DNA from: Tethya wilhelma
Lineage: Eukaryota; Porifera; Demospongiae; Tethyida; Tethyidae
DNA: 64,000 nucleotides
NCBI GenBank assembly: GCA_964030475.1
Contig: CAXIPT010000002.1
Span: forward strand, 10,242,166-10,306,165
Direction of reading: 5' to 3'
Position numbers and translations under genes: made by a program. This document shows, in pieces, positions 24,010 through 34,228 of this stretch. The stretch's first letter is position 1. Each line of letters starts with the position of its first letter. Under the pieces are notes generated by a model, which searched no databases, was not told the DNA's origin, and worked only from the letters and a program-made list of their open reading frames with translations.

Positions 24010-26469
24010 CAAGAAACTTTCCATCTTACCTTTCCTTACAGCTTTACACAGGTCTAGTCAATTCTCAATCATGGTACATCTTTCAATTGGACTGCATTCA
24101 CCGACCTAGTGAGGTATACCTCTTTTCTAAGCTATTTAATCAACATTTTTAAAACTTTTTTCGATCATTTGTATAGGGTTCTCTCTCAACCTGTTTAGCT
24201 GATGGTAAGTTATTAGCTGTATAGCTAAAATTATTGATTTAGATCTGTTCTTTTGTATTCACACAGTTGTCTCACCTTGTAAGCTGGGGTGTTCCGGTCT
24301 TAGCTTCTGTGAAAATTTCAACAACAGGTTAAAAAAACCTCTAATTCTTATGACCATGTTTACCATAATTTTATACACTATAGAAAGTGTAAATGTTTTA
24401 GTACTAATTTTTACTTTTGCTAACTCTTTGCAAAGCATAGTCTAGTCCTTTACCTATAGACCCTGCTTTTTCCAGCCAGATCTAGGATTAAGACTATGTA
24501 TATAAAGGATTGATTTAATCATTACCAATCTTTGTGTCTTTTGCCAAGTTCTTGGTGAGTTTACTGATAAATGTTTTAATTATCTCAGGCCGACTGAGAC
24601 GTTCCGCCAATGTAACAGTGCTGCTGACCGTATGTCAAAGAACACGTACCATGTCTGGGCCAATTCCGGCATCATCAGTCATCCCCTAATTACGATATTC
24701 GTGACCAACATTGACAAATGTCTGGCAGATATGTGGAAGGTAAGATCCGGGGGCAATGCTTTGTCCTTTTTTCTTTTTTCTTTTTCTTTTCCAGACCTCC
24801 CACTTGATATAGTGTTAAAATTAATCAAATTAGAGATTGCTAATCCTTTTAAACAGCTAGCTACTTTAGATCAACACAACAGAACAAATGATATGGTCAA
24901 TTCTAGCACATACTTGCATGCAAGTTTCTTTTTTCAAAATCTTCTTATAAGTGTGTGTATTTTAACAGTTCTTTGTTTGTTTTGCTATCATTATACCAGA
25001 CCGTAGCATGCATCACTCACATCCAACCATGTCATGCTTCCAGTCATGCCACCCAGATTTGCAGGTATATTGGTGTATAATATAATGGCTAGCTACCATC
25101 AAAAGAAAAGCTTCCAAGAAAACAGTGCATGTTCATTCTTATTGTGTTTGTTTGTATGCTTGATTTTTTTTATCTTCATCCACATGTAGAAAAGATTGTA
25201 TTCAGTTGCTGACAAAATGCAGTAACTCTACTATCGCTCCCACTGCCATTTGTGACATCATTGCTCCTGCTAGCACAGAGAAACATTGTCTCTCAGTGAG
25301 CCAGTTCATTGGTAGGTGATGTAATAATATCTCCACGTGAAATGGTTGCTACTCAATTTAAGTACCGTTTTGATTCACAAATTTTATGGAATTTGTCACT
25401 AATAATGTATACTGAAATAATAAGTTTATTATAACAGATGTGAGTGTTTGTTAATTGGTTCATTCCTTAAAAAATTAACGATAATTATACACTTTTTATT
25501 TACTTTTATAAATGATGCAAATAACTATTAGTAACATTATCTCTTTCTTCCACACACACACACACACACACACACATACAGAGCCGAGTACCTATGCAGT
25601 ACCTGGTGGCAGTCCCGTTTCCAATCCCTGTGATCCCAATCCCTGTGCCGAGGGATTCTTCTGTGCGATCAACCACGACTGTCAGTCCGAGAGACACGCC
25701 TGCACCCCCTACGTCTGTCAGCCGGGATGTGTCGTCGGGGATAAGCCAAGCTTCGTGGTCCCAGAGGGGAGTGGCATAAGGGTCTCTCTAGTCACTGAAA
25801 CTGGACACGGGAACTGTTTCGGATATTTCAATTGCTCGTCGGACTTTTTCGACACCACTCAGTCCACGGCAACGGAGGTAAATGCCCTCGGAGGGACGAG
25901 GGTGTTGCCGTCGTACGTGAGTCGGCGTCCCGTGTTCTCTTACTGCGAGAGTGGCAGGTCGTGCCTCATCGATGGTGGTACTACACTAGGTAGGTTGGTA
26001 TGGTTACCAAGAATATATTAGCAGATAGTTTGATAATTTTATTTACATCACAAGTTAGAATACAAGAAGAAATGATAGTTTTCTCTTTATCTGCTAACTT
26101 TTGTCGTTCATTTTATTTTATTTTGTTTGTATTATTTTTTGTTGTTGTTGTTTTCTGTTCAGGGCACAAGAAATCTCTAACTGTTGGTTGCAACTTTTGT
26201 ACTTGCTTTTATGGAAGGTTAATCTGTACTCAACGAAGATGTCAGCTAGATGAGAATGAAATTTTGAGCATTTGTAAGTGTGTGTGTGTGTGTGTATGTG
26301 TGGGTGTGTGTCTGTGTGTGTGTGTGCTACCTCCTCTCTTTGTTGAAGTCAATTTGTAATGATCCTTTTTTGTCTTAACAGTCGCAGACTGCAGTTGCCC
26401 GATGGAATATAAGCCTGTGTGTACGAGAGATGGCAGGACACTTCCTAACTCCTGCTTCGCTGGGTCAGT

Positions 26470-26500
<31 letters not shown>

Positions 26501-28996
26501 GCACACACATTAGATTCAGTTTCAATATAAAAAATATCATTAATCCATTGTATGGACTTTCTCACAGCACACATGCACATCAGATTTAGTTTCAATACTA
26601 TCATTACTGAGAATAAATCATTGTATGAACTTTCCTTATCCAGCTGCCTTGGTTACGGAGCCTCTGACTTCACCAACGGCGACTGTGGCTCACTGGATGT
26701 CTGCAGGAAGTCAACATGTGAGAGAGACTCACACTGTATCCCTCAGAGACGAGTCTGCCTCTCTGGAAACCACACTCACCATGCCTGCAACCAACACACA
26801 TGTGGTAAGTAACACCCATGGTCTAGCCTCGTACCCATGCCCCCCCCCCCCATCTCTCCTCTCCTCTCTTAATGGAAACATCTTTCATTCAAAGGTCAAA
26901 GGGGAGCGTGGGGACAAGGCTTGCTCTTTGTAGATATTAGACTCTATTAATCAGCAATTTAGTTTCAATATGACTTTTCTTTTGCTTGTTTGTTTGTTTG
27001 GTTGTTTGTTTGTTTGTTTGTTTGTTTTGTAGTTCCTGTTGATCAATTTGAATGCAGTGGAGATTTGGGGAGTCCCGTCTGTGACACCTCTGGCTCCCAA
27101 CACGCCAATCTCTGTGCTTTCCTTCGCACTCAGAAAGAATTCGACTACTTTGGCTACTGCAAAGTAAGTAGACAACAACCTTATAAGACATATACCCTTC
27201 CCATATTTGTCTCTTTCTGTTTCATTTTGTCTTGTTTTGCCATGCCTCTTAACAAGCTCAAACATAAAAGAAACTGGGAAATGAAATAGGCCTGCACTAG
27301 ACTCGTAAACCAGGCCCTCCCTGTGTGCTTAGCAATAGGCATAGCAGGGAGGACCTGGTTTACGAGGCTAGACCTGCATGGTATACAAACCTAAGAGATT
27401 AAACAAAAATAAACATTTAATACTTTACTTCTGTCAAGGAGAAATGTTGGCTTTGTGTTCCCAGATTCTAGCTCCCTTGATCAAAAATTAATAAGGAGGT
27501 AGAGAGCTTAAGAATGAGGCTATAAAGAAATAGTATTAATCTGCTTATTTTTTCTATTCTCTCGTGATTTTTTTCCACCGCCAGCCATCTTGTTCTAGCT
27601 CTGGGAGGGTCTGTGGTGTTGATGGGCGGACCTACAACACTCTGTGTCATGCTAGCGACTCTCATGTTGCCGTTGACTACCATGGGGCTTGTCGGACAAT
27701 TCCTGGAAGAGGTATATTACTCACTGAAGTGTGTATGCCTTAAAAAAGTTTTCAGATAAACTGCATGTGTGAAGGAAATCGCATGCAACATGAAAATCAT
27801 GCTATGAAAAAGTATTTATTATGTTTGTCTTGGAATATATTTGTTGCTATAATATAATAATGTTTTTGTGATTGTATGTATGTTTGTTTGTTTTGTTTTT
27901 TTTCCTCTCTCTATAGATAGCTCGGAGACGAAAGACTTGTCCGGTTGCAGCGAGATATTTTGTCCCGCTCTCTCTCACCCAGGATGTACAGCCGTGTTGC
28001 CATGGGACTCCTGTTGCCCTAAATGCGGTACTACTTAATTTTAATCTTAAACACTTAATAATTTTATTGGATCTTATTCCAGCTTAGTCTCATACCCAGG
28101 CTTTGACCTTTCTTTTCTGTGGGTGAAAGGTCAGAGGTGAGAGCCTGGAACGAGGCTATGTGTATACACTGTGCAAATATGCCTCAGTATAAAATTAATG
28201 GTACTAGCATGTAGTATTTTATCTATATTCAAGAAGAATAATATTGCTATGAATCGGTCTGTTGTAACACCTACTGCTTAATTTCCTTGAAGGTTACACT
28301 TGACTTGATATATCTCTCTGTTTCCAATAGGTGCACATGTAACTGTGCTCTATGACGAAGAACTTCTTCAAAGAAACATCCACTCCCTTGGAAAGGACTT
28401 CATTTCCTCCACTGACGTTGTTCGGAGGCTCAGATATCACATCAGCTCTGTATGTGTGATAATGTAGCAGTATAGCTTGATCGTTGAAATTGAAGTTAAT
28501 TTGTATGATTAATTTTCTTTTTGTTTTGTTCTCAGCTTCAGTGTGATCTCTTTGGTCATCTCTCAATGGATGGATCTCTATCTCTTCTTGTACTACCAAC
28601 AGGGAACTCTACGACCCCCAATGTGGTACGTTACATAACCACACACACACACACACACACACACACTTGGGTGGGCTTAGGTGGACAATTAACCTTTCAT
28701 GGATGAAAACACCAACATATAATTATACTCTATTTGATTATCCACAGGTCGAATCTTGTCACCAGGAAGCTGTGAAGCTGGCAACCTTCATAAACAACCA
28801 CACCCCCATGTTGGCTTCAGATCCCTATCTTTCTCATCTGGTGGCCACTAAAGTGGAAACTGGAAACGTTGGAGACATTTATGGTCGGTTCACCACGGAG
28901 AGCTTTGGGGCATTTGGTGGTGCGAGAGAAAACAAGGGTTGTATGGTGTCTATGCTACTGCTGGTGGCAGTGATGGTTGTCATGGTGATAAGATGA
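22680..28996 (+). CDS. RECK: RECK-like GPI-anchored metalloprotease regulator (5' end not located)
   Basis: About 23 phased exons: 22680-22720s (LSSACLPSY), 22915-22966, 23043-23075, 23243-23298, 23461-23528, 23619-23670, 23771-23809, 23877-23947, 24042-24113, 24177-24204, 24267-24327, 24589-24739, 25000-25064, 25190-25311, 25582-25989, 26163-26273, 26382-26463, 26644-26804, 27033-27163, 27585-27711, 27917-28027, 28331-28449, 28536-28625, 28748-28996. Order as in vertebrate RECK: CC-knot motifs (CCNSSESETCRRAC; CCYQAIDERCRDSC), FCENFNNRPTETFRQCN, a frizzled-like Cys-rich region, CDPNPC, Kazal-like modules (PVCTRDGRTLPNSC; VCGVDGRTYNTLC), a CC..C motif and a hydrophobic tail (MLLLVAVMVVMVIR) for GPI attachment. 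RECK is known to restrain matrix metalloproteases and act in Wnt7 signalling in vertebrates. Fewer CC-knots are visible than the vertebrate five; the signal peptide exon is not found. Confidence 0.9.
22780..22872. repeat. (TG)n microsatellite
   Basis: About 90 bp of TG with a few TATG interruptions, in an early RECK intron between the donor near 22760 and the acceptor at 22914. Confidence 0.95.
23697..23770. repeat. (CA)n microsatellite ending at a RECK splice acceptor
   Basis: The CA tract runs straight into the CAG acceptor of the exon starting at 23771. It therefore occupies the polypyrimidine-tract position. Confidence 0.9.
23952..24008. repeat. (GA)n microsatellite
   Basis: About 55 bp of pure GA just after the donor at 23948, inside a 94-bp RECK intron. 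It makes up more than half of the intron. Confidence 0.95.
27299..27370. repeat. Foldback hairpin element in a RECK intron
   Basis: The arms ACTCGTAAACCAGG.CCTCCCTG and CAGGGAGGACCTGGTTTACGAG are reverse complements with a loop of about 20 bp. Same family as 63187-63277. Confidence 0.8.
28084..28158. repeat. Foldback hairpin element in a RECK intron
   Basis: Left arm TAGTCTCATACCCAGGCT, right arm AGCCTGGAACGAGGCTA, with an internal pair of TGACCTTTC/GAAAGGTCA. Imperfect member of the TAGCCTCGTA family. Confidence 0.7.
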
Positions 28997-29400
28997 CTGG
29001 TTTGAAGTTTAAATTCAAGATCATGAAAATGTTTCAGAACAATTATTTTTAAGTTTTTCAAAGTATAGTAATATCCAATGCAATTTGATTTTATATACCT
29101 CAATAATTAATATTAATTTGTTTCATCATTATGCATGATGCATGATACAGTTCCATTTATTGCACACCCAATTCGTTTACAATTGACCATGCAATTGCAA
29201 CTTTTTAGATCAAATAAAATTTATAATAATTATTAATGTAACTATTATTCCATGTACATTTTTATAATTAAAAAATACTTTAAATTTTAAAAAAACAAAC
29301 AATATTGATTTTCATAATAATACATGATTATAATCACATCATTTCAATAATACTCCATGGGCAAGTGACTTATTGTTGATATTGATACATGTATGATTGG
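28997..29400. other. Intergenic AT-rich spacer between convergent genes
   Basis: Holds the 3' ends of the RECK-like gene (plus) and the ubiquitin-like gene (minus). Very AT-rich; AATAAA-like signals occur (AAATAAAATTTA near 29214). No gene seen. Confidence 0.5.
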
Positions 29401-31008
29401 TCAGTCAACTTCTTCAATCACAGGACCGACAGAAGACATTCGTTCTTTGTCCACAATGACCAGATCTAACACTCGATCATCCATGGGGATATTGTACTGT
29501 CCAATGGTAGTTTCCTCATCTAGATGAACACCATTAAAAACAAGTGAACATTTCTCTCGTACAATTCTAGAATCCTGTTCAAAGAGTTCGTCCTTGAGGT
29601 CTCTGATGGTCGTTTCAGGATTAAACTCCAGTCTGACAGTCTTTCGTAGCGATGGGATCTTTATCGAGAGAACAGAATCTGGTTTCCCACCATCGTACAT
29701 GTAAAGCGTGCTCTGATCAATACTAATGCCATACTCACTCAATGTCTTTTCATCTTGTTCAAGAAACTTGCCTTGGAAAACGAGTGTCTGACAGTCTGTA
29801 GGTATTCGGGTTTGCTCTTGAATTTGGGCTTTTACGACAGCGATTGTTAACTCAGGGTTGAAATCAAGGGTTATGTCTTTACCACTGAGAGGTTTGATGG
29901 TAATCTTGGGCATTTCCATGACGACAAGATAAATAATGCTTTGGTTTTGCATGTTGAGGTCACCAAGAGAGCAAGAATCATCACGTTCACTCCCTCCATA
30001 AAGCAACTTTTGAATTTTGGGTAAAATGGACTTTTGTTCGAAAATTTTTCTCTTGACGTCTGCAAAGGTATTCTCGGGAGTCACAGACAGGGTGATGTTG
30101 TCACTAGCCGAATTGAAAGATTTGACGGTGATTTCTCTTAGCTTTCCTCTGCCTAATCGCAGATGAAGAACACTGCCATCATTGATTCCACTCTCACAAA
30201 GTTTCTGATCATTTTTGAGCTTCTTTCCCAAAAAAATTAACTCTTGCTCTTCAGGCAGTCCCATTTCCTTACGAAGCTGATGGACTTTGACCTTCACATC
30301 TGCCACAGTGTTGCTACAGCCAACAGCTATCTTCAGGGGATCGCCATAAGAGCCTTTCACATACACACTTGTCAGTTGTGCAGAATCTGATTGGTGGGTT
30401 TTTGGCTGCTTTTTCGCCGTTGCTCTTTGTCTGTATGAAAGGTTTAAAGTGTCTCCAAGATTTATGTTGTAGTCCGAGAGAGTCTTATTGTCATCTTCCA
30501 GCACAACACCGTTGAAGACTAGATGCTGCTCTTGTGGTGATATCAAATCTTCTGCTTGTATCATCAATTTCAGATTGGCTACAGTTTCGTTAATGTCCCG
30601 AACGTCGAGATGAAGTACACGACCTGTCAGAGTTTTCACAAAAATAGGCTCATTCTCGATTATACTGGAGAGAGACTGAGGTTGGGAGCTAAATCCCTCA
30701 TCACCCGTTTTGTAAGCAAGGTGAACTGTGTCTCCTAAATGGATGTTATATTCAGAGAGACTTTTACGGTCATCTTCTAAAACTCGCCCGAGAAATATCA
30801 AATTTTGCTCCTCAAAAGGTGTCGATTCCATTTCTTCTATTTTCACTTTCAGATCTGCTACAGTGTCGCTAACAATACAGTCAATGTGAAGAGTTTCATA
30901 GGCTGTTTGGATGTGGAGAACATCTATTTGTACCTTCATTGTCACAAGGTGAATGGTTGCTCCGGTCTTAATGCCACACATCTTCATGGTTTGAGGGCCT
31001 TTCAGTTC
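29401..31008 (-). CDS. Polymeric ubiquitin-like domain protein, intronless, 5' truncated at N31009
   Basis: A single frame of 528 residues from the first ATG (30987) with six ubiquitin-like domains at about 17-92, 114-186, 206-279, 284-355, 360-431 and 439-513. Each has the ubiquitin LIFxGxxLEDxxxLSxYxI core (for example LIFLGRVLEDDRKSLSEYNI). None ends in Gly-Gly, so the chain is not expected to be cut into monomers or conjugated. The frame stays open upstream of that ATG to the N, and residues 5-14 (GIKTGATIHL) look like the tail of a further upstream domain, so the real protein is longer. Domains differ strongly from one another, unlike polyubiquitin. Probably a scaffold or proteasome/immune-type adaptor; function is inference. 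Confidence 0.8.
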   Translation of the reverse strand, partial: ELKGPQTMKMCGIKTGATIHLVTMKVQIDVLHIQTAYETLHIDCIVSDTVADLKVKIEEMESTPFEEQNLIFLGRVLEDDRKSLSEYNIHLGDTVHLAYKTGDEGFSSQPQSLSSIIENEPIFVKTLTGRVLHLDVRDINETVANLKLMIQAEDLISPQEQHLVFNGVVLEDDNKTLSDYNINLGDTLNLSYRQRATAKKQPKTHQSDSAQLTSVYVKGSYGDPLKIAVGCSNTVADVKVKVHQLRKEMGLPEEQELIFLGKKLKNDQKLCESGINDGSVLHLRLGRGKLREITVKSFNSASDNITLSVTPENTFADVKRKIFEQKSILPKIQKLLYGGSERDDSCSLGDLNMQNQSIIYLVVMEMPKITIKPLSGKDITLDFNPELTIAVVKAQIQEQTRIPTDCQTLVFQGKFLEQDEKTLSEYGISIDQSTLYMYDGGKPDSVLSIKIPSLRKTVRLEFNPETTIRDLKDELFEQDSRIVREKCSLVFNGVHLDEETTIGQYNIPMDDRVLDLVIVDKERMSSVGPVIEEVD

Positions 31009-31009
31009 N
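31009..31009. other. Single N joining unrelated genes (assembly gap)
   Basis: A ubiquitin-like gene is open into the N from the left and a Cys-rich gene starts 4 bases to the right. Other single Ns: 2133 (formin remnant), 34149 (Cys-rich fragment against RTK A), 38888 (RTK B), 48395 (RTK D2/D1), 57159 and 62327 (inside microsatellites). I read these as gaps collapsed to one N. Confidence 0.7.
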
Positions 31010-31750
31010 TAAATGATGAGTTTCCTTACAGTTGCTGGTGTTCTTTGTCTTGTTGGGCTATCCTTCGGCTACTTCTCGCCTGCAACTGACCCAGCAAACC
31101 TACTCAACACAGTCAGCAGGGTCGCTAAACGATCAGATTCTACCTTGGAGCGGTTGACTCGACAGAGTACCCCATCTCTTGACGATATCGTTAAGTGTGC
31201 CATTCCAGCAGCTAAAGGGCAATGCGAATCTGATTTTCAACCAGAATTGATCCAGAATGCAATCAACTGTGGACAGAATGCTGCGGCCCGTTATATTTCT
31301 GCAATTTGCGATAAAAACCCGTCCTTGGGAAGATTTTGTGGACTGGAAATATTGCAAGGACTAACCGATTTTACTAATGCAGTTATTAGTTGTGGTACTA
31401 CTGGAGGAAGTACTTGCCCATCGGGATGTGCATCTCAACTGCAATCTCTACACAATAGCTGGGGCTGCTGTATTTCAGTATTTAACCAGACAGTTAATGA
31501 AGGCGAAGTTGCAGGAGACCCACTTGCTGAACTTTTTCAAGCTCTCGGCTCGATGGATGTGTTTGCTAACTCACTTTGGTTGACTTGTGGTGTGGACACA
31601 GTCAGTAGGTGCGAGGGCTCGACTACTATCACTCCCATACACAACAGTCCTGTCTGTAATACATTTCAGTTTACTCAACAGGCTCTAGAAATACCTTTGA
31701 GTCAGAGTTGGAGACTGTCAGAGACTGGTAAGTCCCTACAAAAAGCTTGA
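31010..31750 (+). pseudogene. Cys-rich surface protein paralogue, truncated after module 1
   Basis: From ATGATGAGT at 31013 this matches the gene at 3573-4826: the same signal peptide, dibasic RVAKR and complete first module through CGVDTVSRCEGS. It enters the second module (PVCNTFQFTQQALEI), then diverges and stops at 31750 with no second module and no hydrophobic anchor. It starts 4 bases after N31009, so its promoter is absent from the assembled sequence. It could be a pseudogene, a secreted one-module variant, or an assembly fragment of another locus. Confidence 0.7.
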
Positions 31751-32280
31751 GTAGGAGCTACATGAATGACTGAAAGGAATGACCTTTGAACTCTACCCAC
31801 AAAGATGGCTGCATTGTAGTACATGAATTTATACGCTAAGTTTCAAGGCTTTCTAGTTTTTGTTTAGGCCTATTAATTTTATGATGAAAACGAGTATCAA
31901 GGAATGTAGTACCCATGAAAAGAACTTACTTTGTGCTGTCAAAGTTGGCTCAACACATTCTGGTTCTCTGGAAATGCTTTTCAAGTAAGTCAGTTAGGAA
32001 GTACGTAAGTAAGTAAGTAAGTAAGTTAGATGAACAAAAATGGCACTATGGTGGCTTCCCACTAGCGCTCTCTACGAGTGCTGCGGAAAGTTTTTGTGAG
32101 TTTTAAGACTTGCATGCAGTTGGTAATCTGTCAGTGAGAGCTTCTGAGCAACTTTGAAGGTCTAGTTTTGTTTGACTAGATTTTTATGGTGGCCAACATT
32201 TTGTATTGTGTCTATGGGACAGTCGGCCCATTCCTACTATACGTACTACCGTACGTATGATACTAGGGGAATGCACCGTG
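31751..32280. other. Spacer with no gene; contains a copy of an inverted repeat
   Basis: No coding region seen. A GTAA tetranucleotide run lies at 32004-32024. Positions 32190-32272 (ATTTTGTATTGTGTCTATGG to the GTACTACCGTACGTA end) are the reverse complement of 37496-37565, in the spacer between RTK fragments B and A. Confidence 0.6.
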
Positions 32281-32546
32281 CGTTGAAGGGCGAGCCGGAG
32301 CGATCGCGACGATAATTAATGTTGGCGCATGCGCAAATGTTGATGTTAGATTTATTGAACATGATCAGTAATCTTAATTTGGAAATTTTATCTAAATTCA
32401 GGTGCATGTTTCATACTTAGGTTTTGTACTTGTCGTGTCCACATGGGCTGAATCGATTAAACTTTGAACTTTGAACTTTGTTAGACGCATGCGTAGTAGT
32501 AAAGTTACACGTGTTCATGGTGATGGAGAATTAAATTTGTGCATTG

Positions 32547-33881
32547 CTATGGATACGTAGGCAGGTGAGCTTCATAAGGATCTTCCTGTGAGGCCTGTGC
32601 TGCTTGAGTGACCTCTGATTCTTGAGGTTGGATAGATACAAGGTCAGAGAGGTCACCATCTTCTGGTAGGTTAGATATGGCCTGTGTGTTCAATCCAATT
32701 CCAATGGCCCGGTAGTAGACATTGTTCTCAAGCAACCATGCAGGTCAAAGCTTGCTCTACACGCCTCCTACGCACACGAAAGTCTTTATGTGTCTGGTCT
32801 CTCTCTTTCCTAACCACCAGGATGTCAACTTCTGATGGTAATCTTGGGAGACTGGTGGCAAATGATGACACATCTTGTGGGATGTTAATGACGTGTCCAC
32901 TGTAACCATACTGGCCTTGAGGTAGCCTGTAGACGGACATGATTGGCATGACAGCAGACACCAGTATTTCTTCCACTTGAGTTAATTCCTGAATAAGAAT
33001 ATATGCACATATCATTAAACACTAATAATATTGAGCTAAGCTACAGGCTAACCTGCAATTGTGGAGGCACAAAGCCAGGGTCCATGTTGTTGGCACAAGA
33101 GTATAACTTTGGAACCTTCTTGTCCATGGAACACCTCCCACACTCGACAGAACCATTGGGCTGAGCTGACACAGACAGGTTTGGGAAACATTCCAAACAC
33201 GTATCACAAGTAGGATAAGCAATTTCTGATATTGTCTGGTGAAAGTTTTTCATCTTCTGGATCACAGCTGGTTGCCCAAACTTGATAATGCTGGTGCTGT
33301 ATCAGACCTCCTTAAATTGCACAAGAACGAGACCTATATCTTGCTCACGTCTGTGTTCTCTTTCAGAGGCTGTCTCTCTCAATCTTCTATCATTAGCCTG
33401 AGACCTATCTCGCTCAAGCCTGTGTTCTCTCTCAGAGGCTGCATGTCTCTCTCAATCTTCTATCATTATTAAACCTGAGACCCGCCGCTATCTCGCTCAA
33501 GCCTGTGTTCCCTCTGAGGGGCTGTCTCTCTTGATCTTCTTTCCCTTCTCTCTCTTGATCTTCTTGATCTTTCTGTGGGTTTAATAATTTTATACTGAAT
33601 CTGACAACCTCAACTACCTTCTTATGTCATATTAAACTATACCTGCTTCTGAACAACTGTTATATTATCTCGTCGTCTCGCTCGCCTGGCTTCTCTTTGC
33701 TCAGGCGTTTCTCGCTCCATATGCTCCCTGTAGAGTTCTCTTCGACGTTGGAGTCTTCTTTCATGAGAACTACCCATTTCAATGCAAGCAAAAACTTTTG
33801 TAGCCAAGGACATTGACGTCTCCTCTGCCATGGACATGGAAACGAATCCTTAGGCATGCATATTGCAACACGTGGTGGCAC
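32547..33881 (-). mobile_element. Decayed Helitron (N-terminal/upstream coding region)
   Basis: The minus strand encodes, in order: an Arg-rich region (RRRELYREHMERETPEQREA), tandem Arg/Glu-rich repeats (33340-33530), a Cys-rich segment (CLECFPNL; CRR-type CGRCSMDKKVPKLYS) and CANNMDPGFVPPQLQ. A 64-bp intron (33052-32989) precedes ELTQVEEILVSAVMPIMSVY, then RLPQGQYGYSGHVINIPQDV, and after a frameshift near 32733, NNVYYRAIGIG and LPEDGDL. This order is typical of the region preceding the rolling-circle replication domain of animal Helitrons. Neither the Rep nor the helicase domain is present. Matching inverted GGGCGAGCCGGAGCG segments near 32284-32300 and 33988-34010 may mark the element edges. 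Confidence 0.72.
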
Positions 33882-34047
33882 TCATAACATACCGTAAGTT
33901 TAAATTTTTATTCTACGTAATGTGGCATGCGAACAATTAGAAGAACGAACGACACGACAGACAGACAAAATTGCCGTTCAGCACACTAGGGTGGGCTCGC
34001 TCCGGCTCGCCCAATAAATATATAAAAAATTCTCCAGTTAATCAAGA

Positions 34048-34148
34048 ATGAGTTTCCTGTCAGTTGCTAGTGTTCTTTGTCTTGTTGGATTATCCTGCGG
34101 CTACCTCTCGCCTGCAACTGACCCAGCAAACATCGCTACACAATATAC
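34048..34148 (+). pseudogene. 5' fragment of a Cys-rich surface protein gene, cut at N34149
   Basis: Signal peptide and first mature residues (MSFLSVASVLCLVGLSCGYL then SPATDPAN) match 3576 and 31016 closely, then lose similarity about 20 bp before N34149. This is a contig end or rearrangement; beyond the N the sequence belongs to RTK gene A on the other strand. Confidence 0.7.
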
Positions 34149-34228
34149 NTTTAATTTTACTATGATTTTGCAAAGGAGGAGCATATGCCTACGTAGAAAT
34201 GATCGAGACTACATATTGAGCTACTTAC

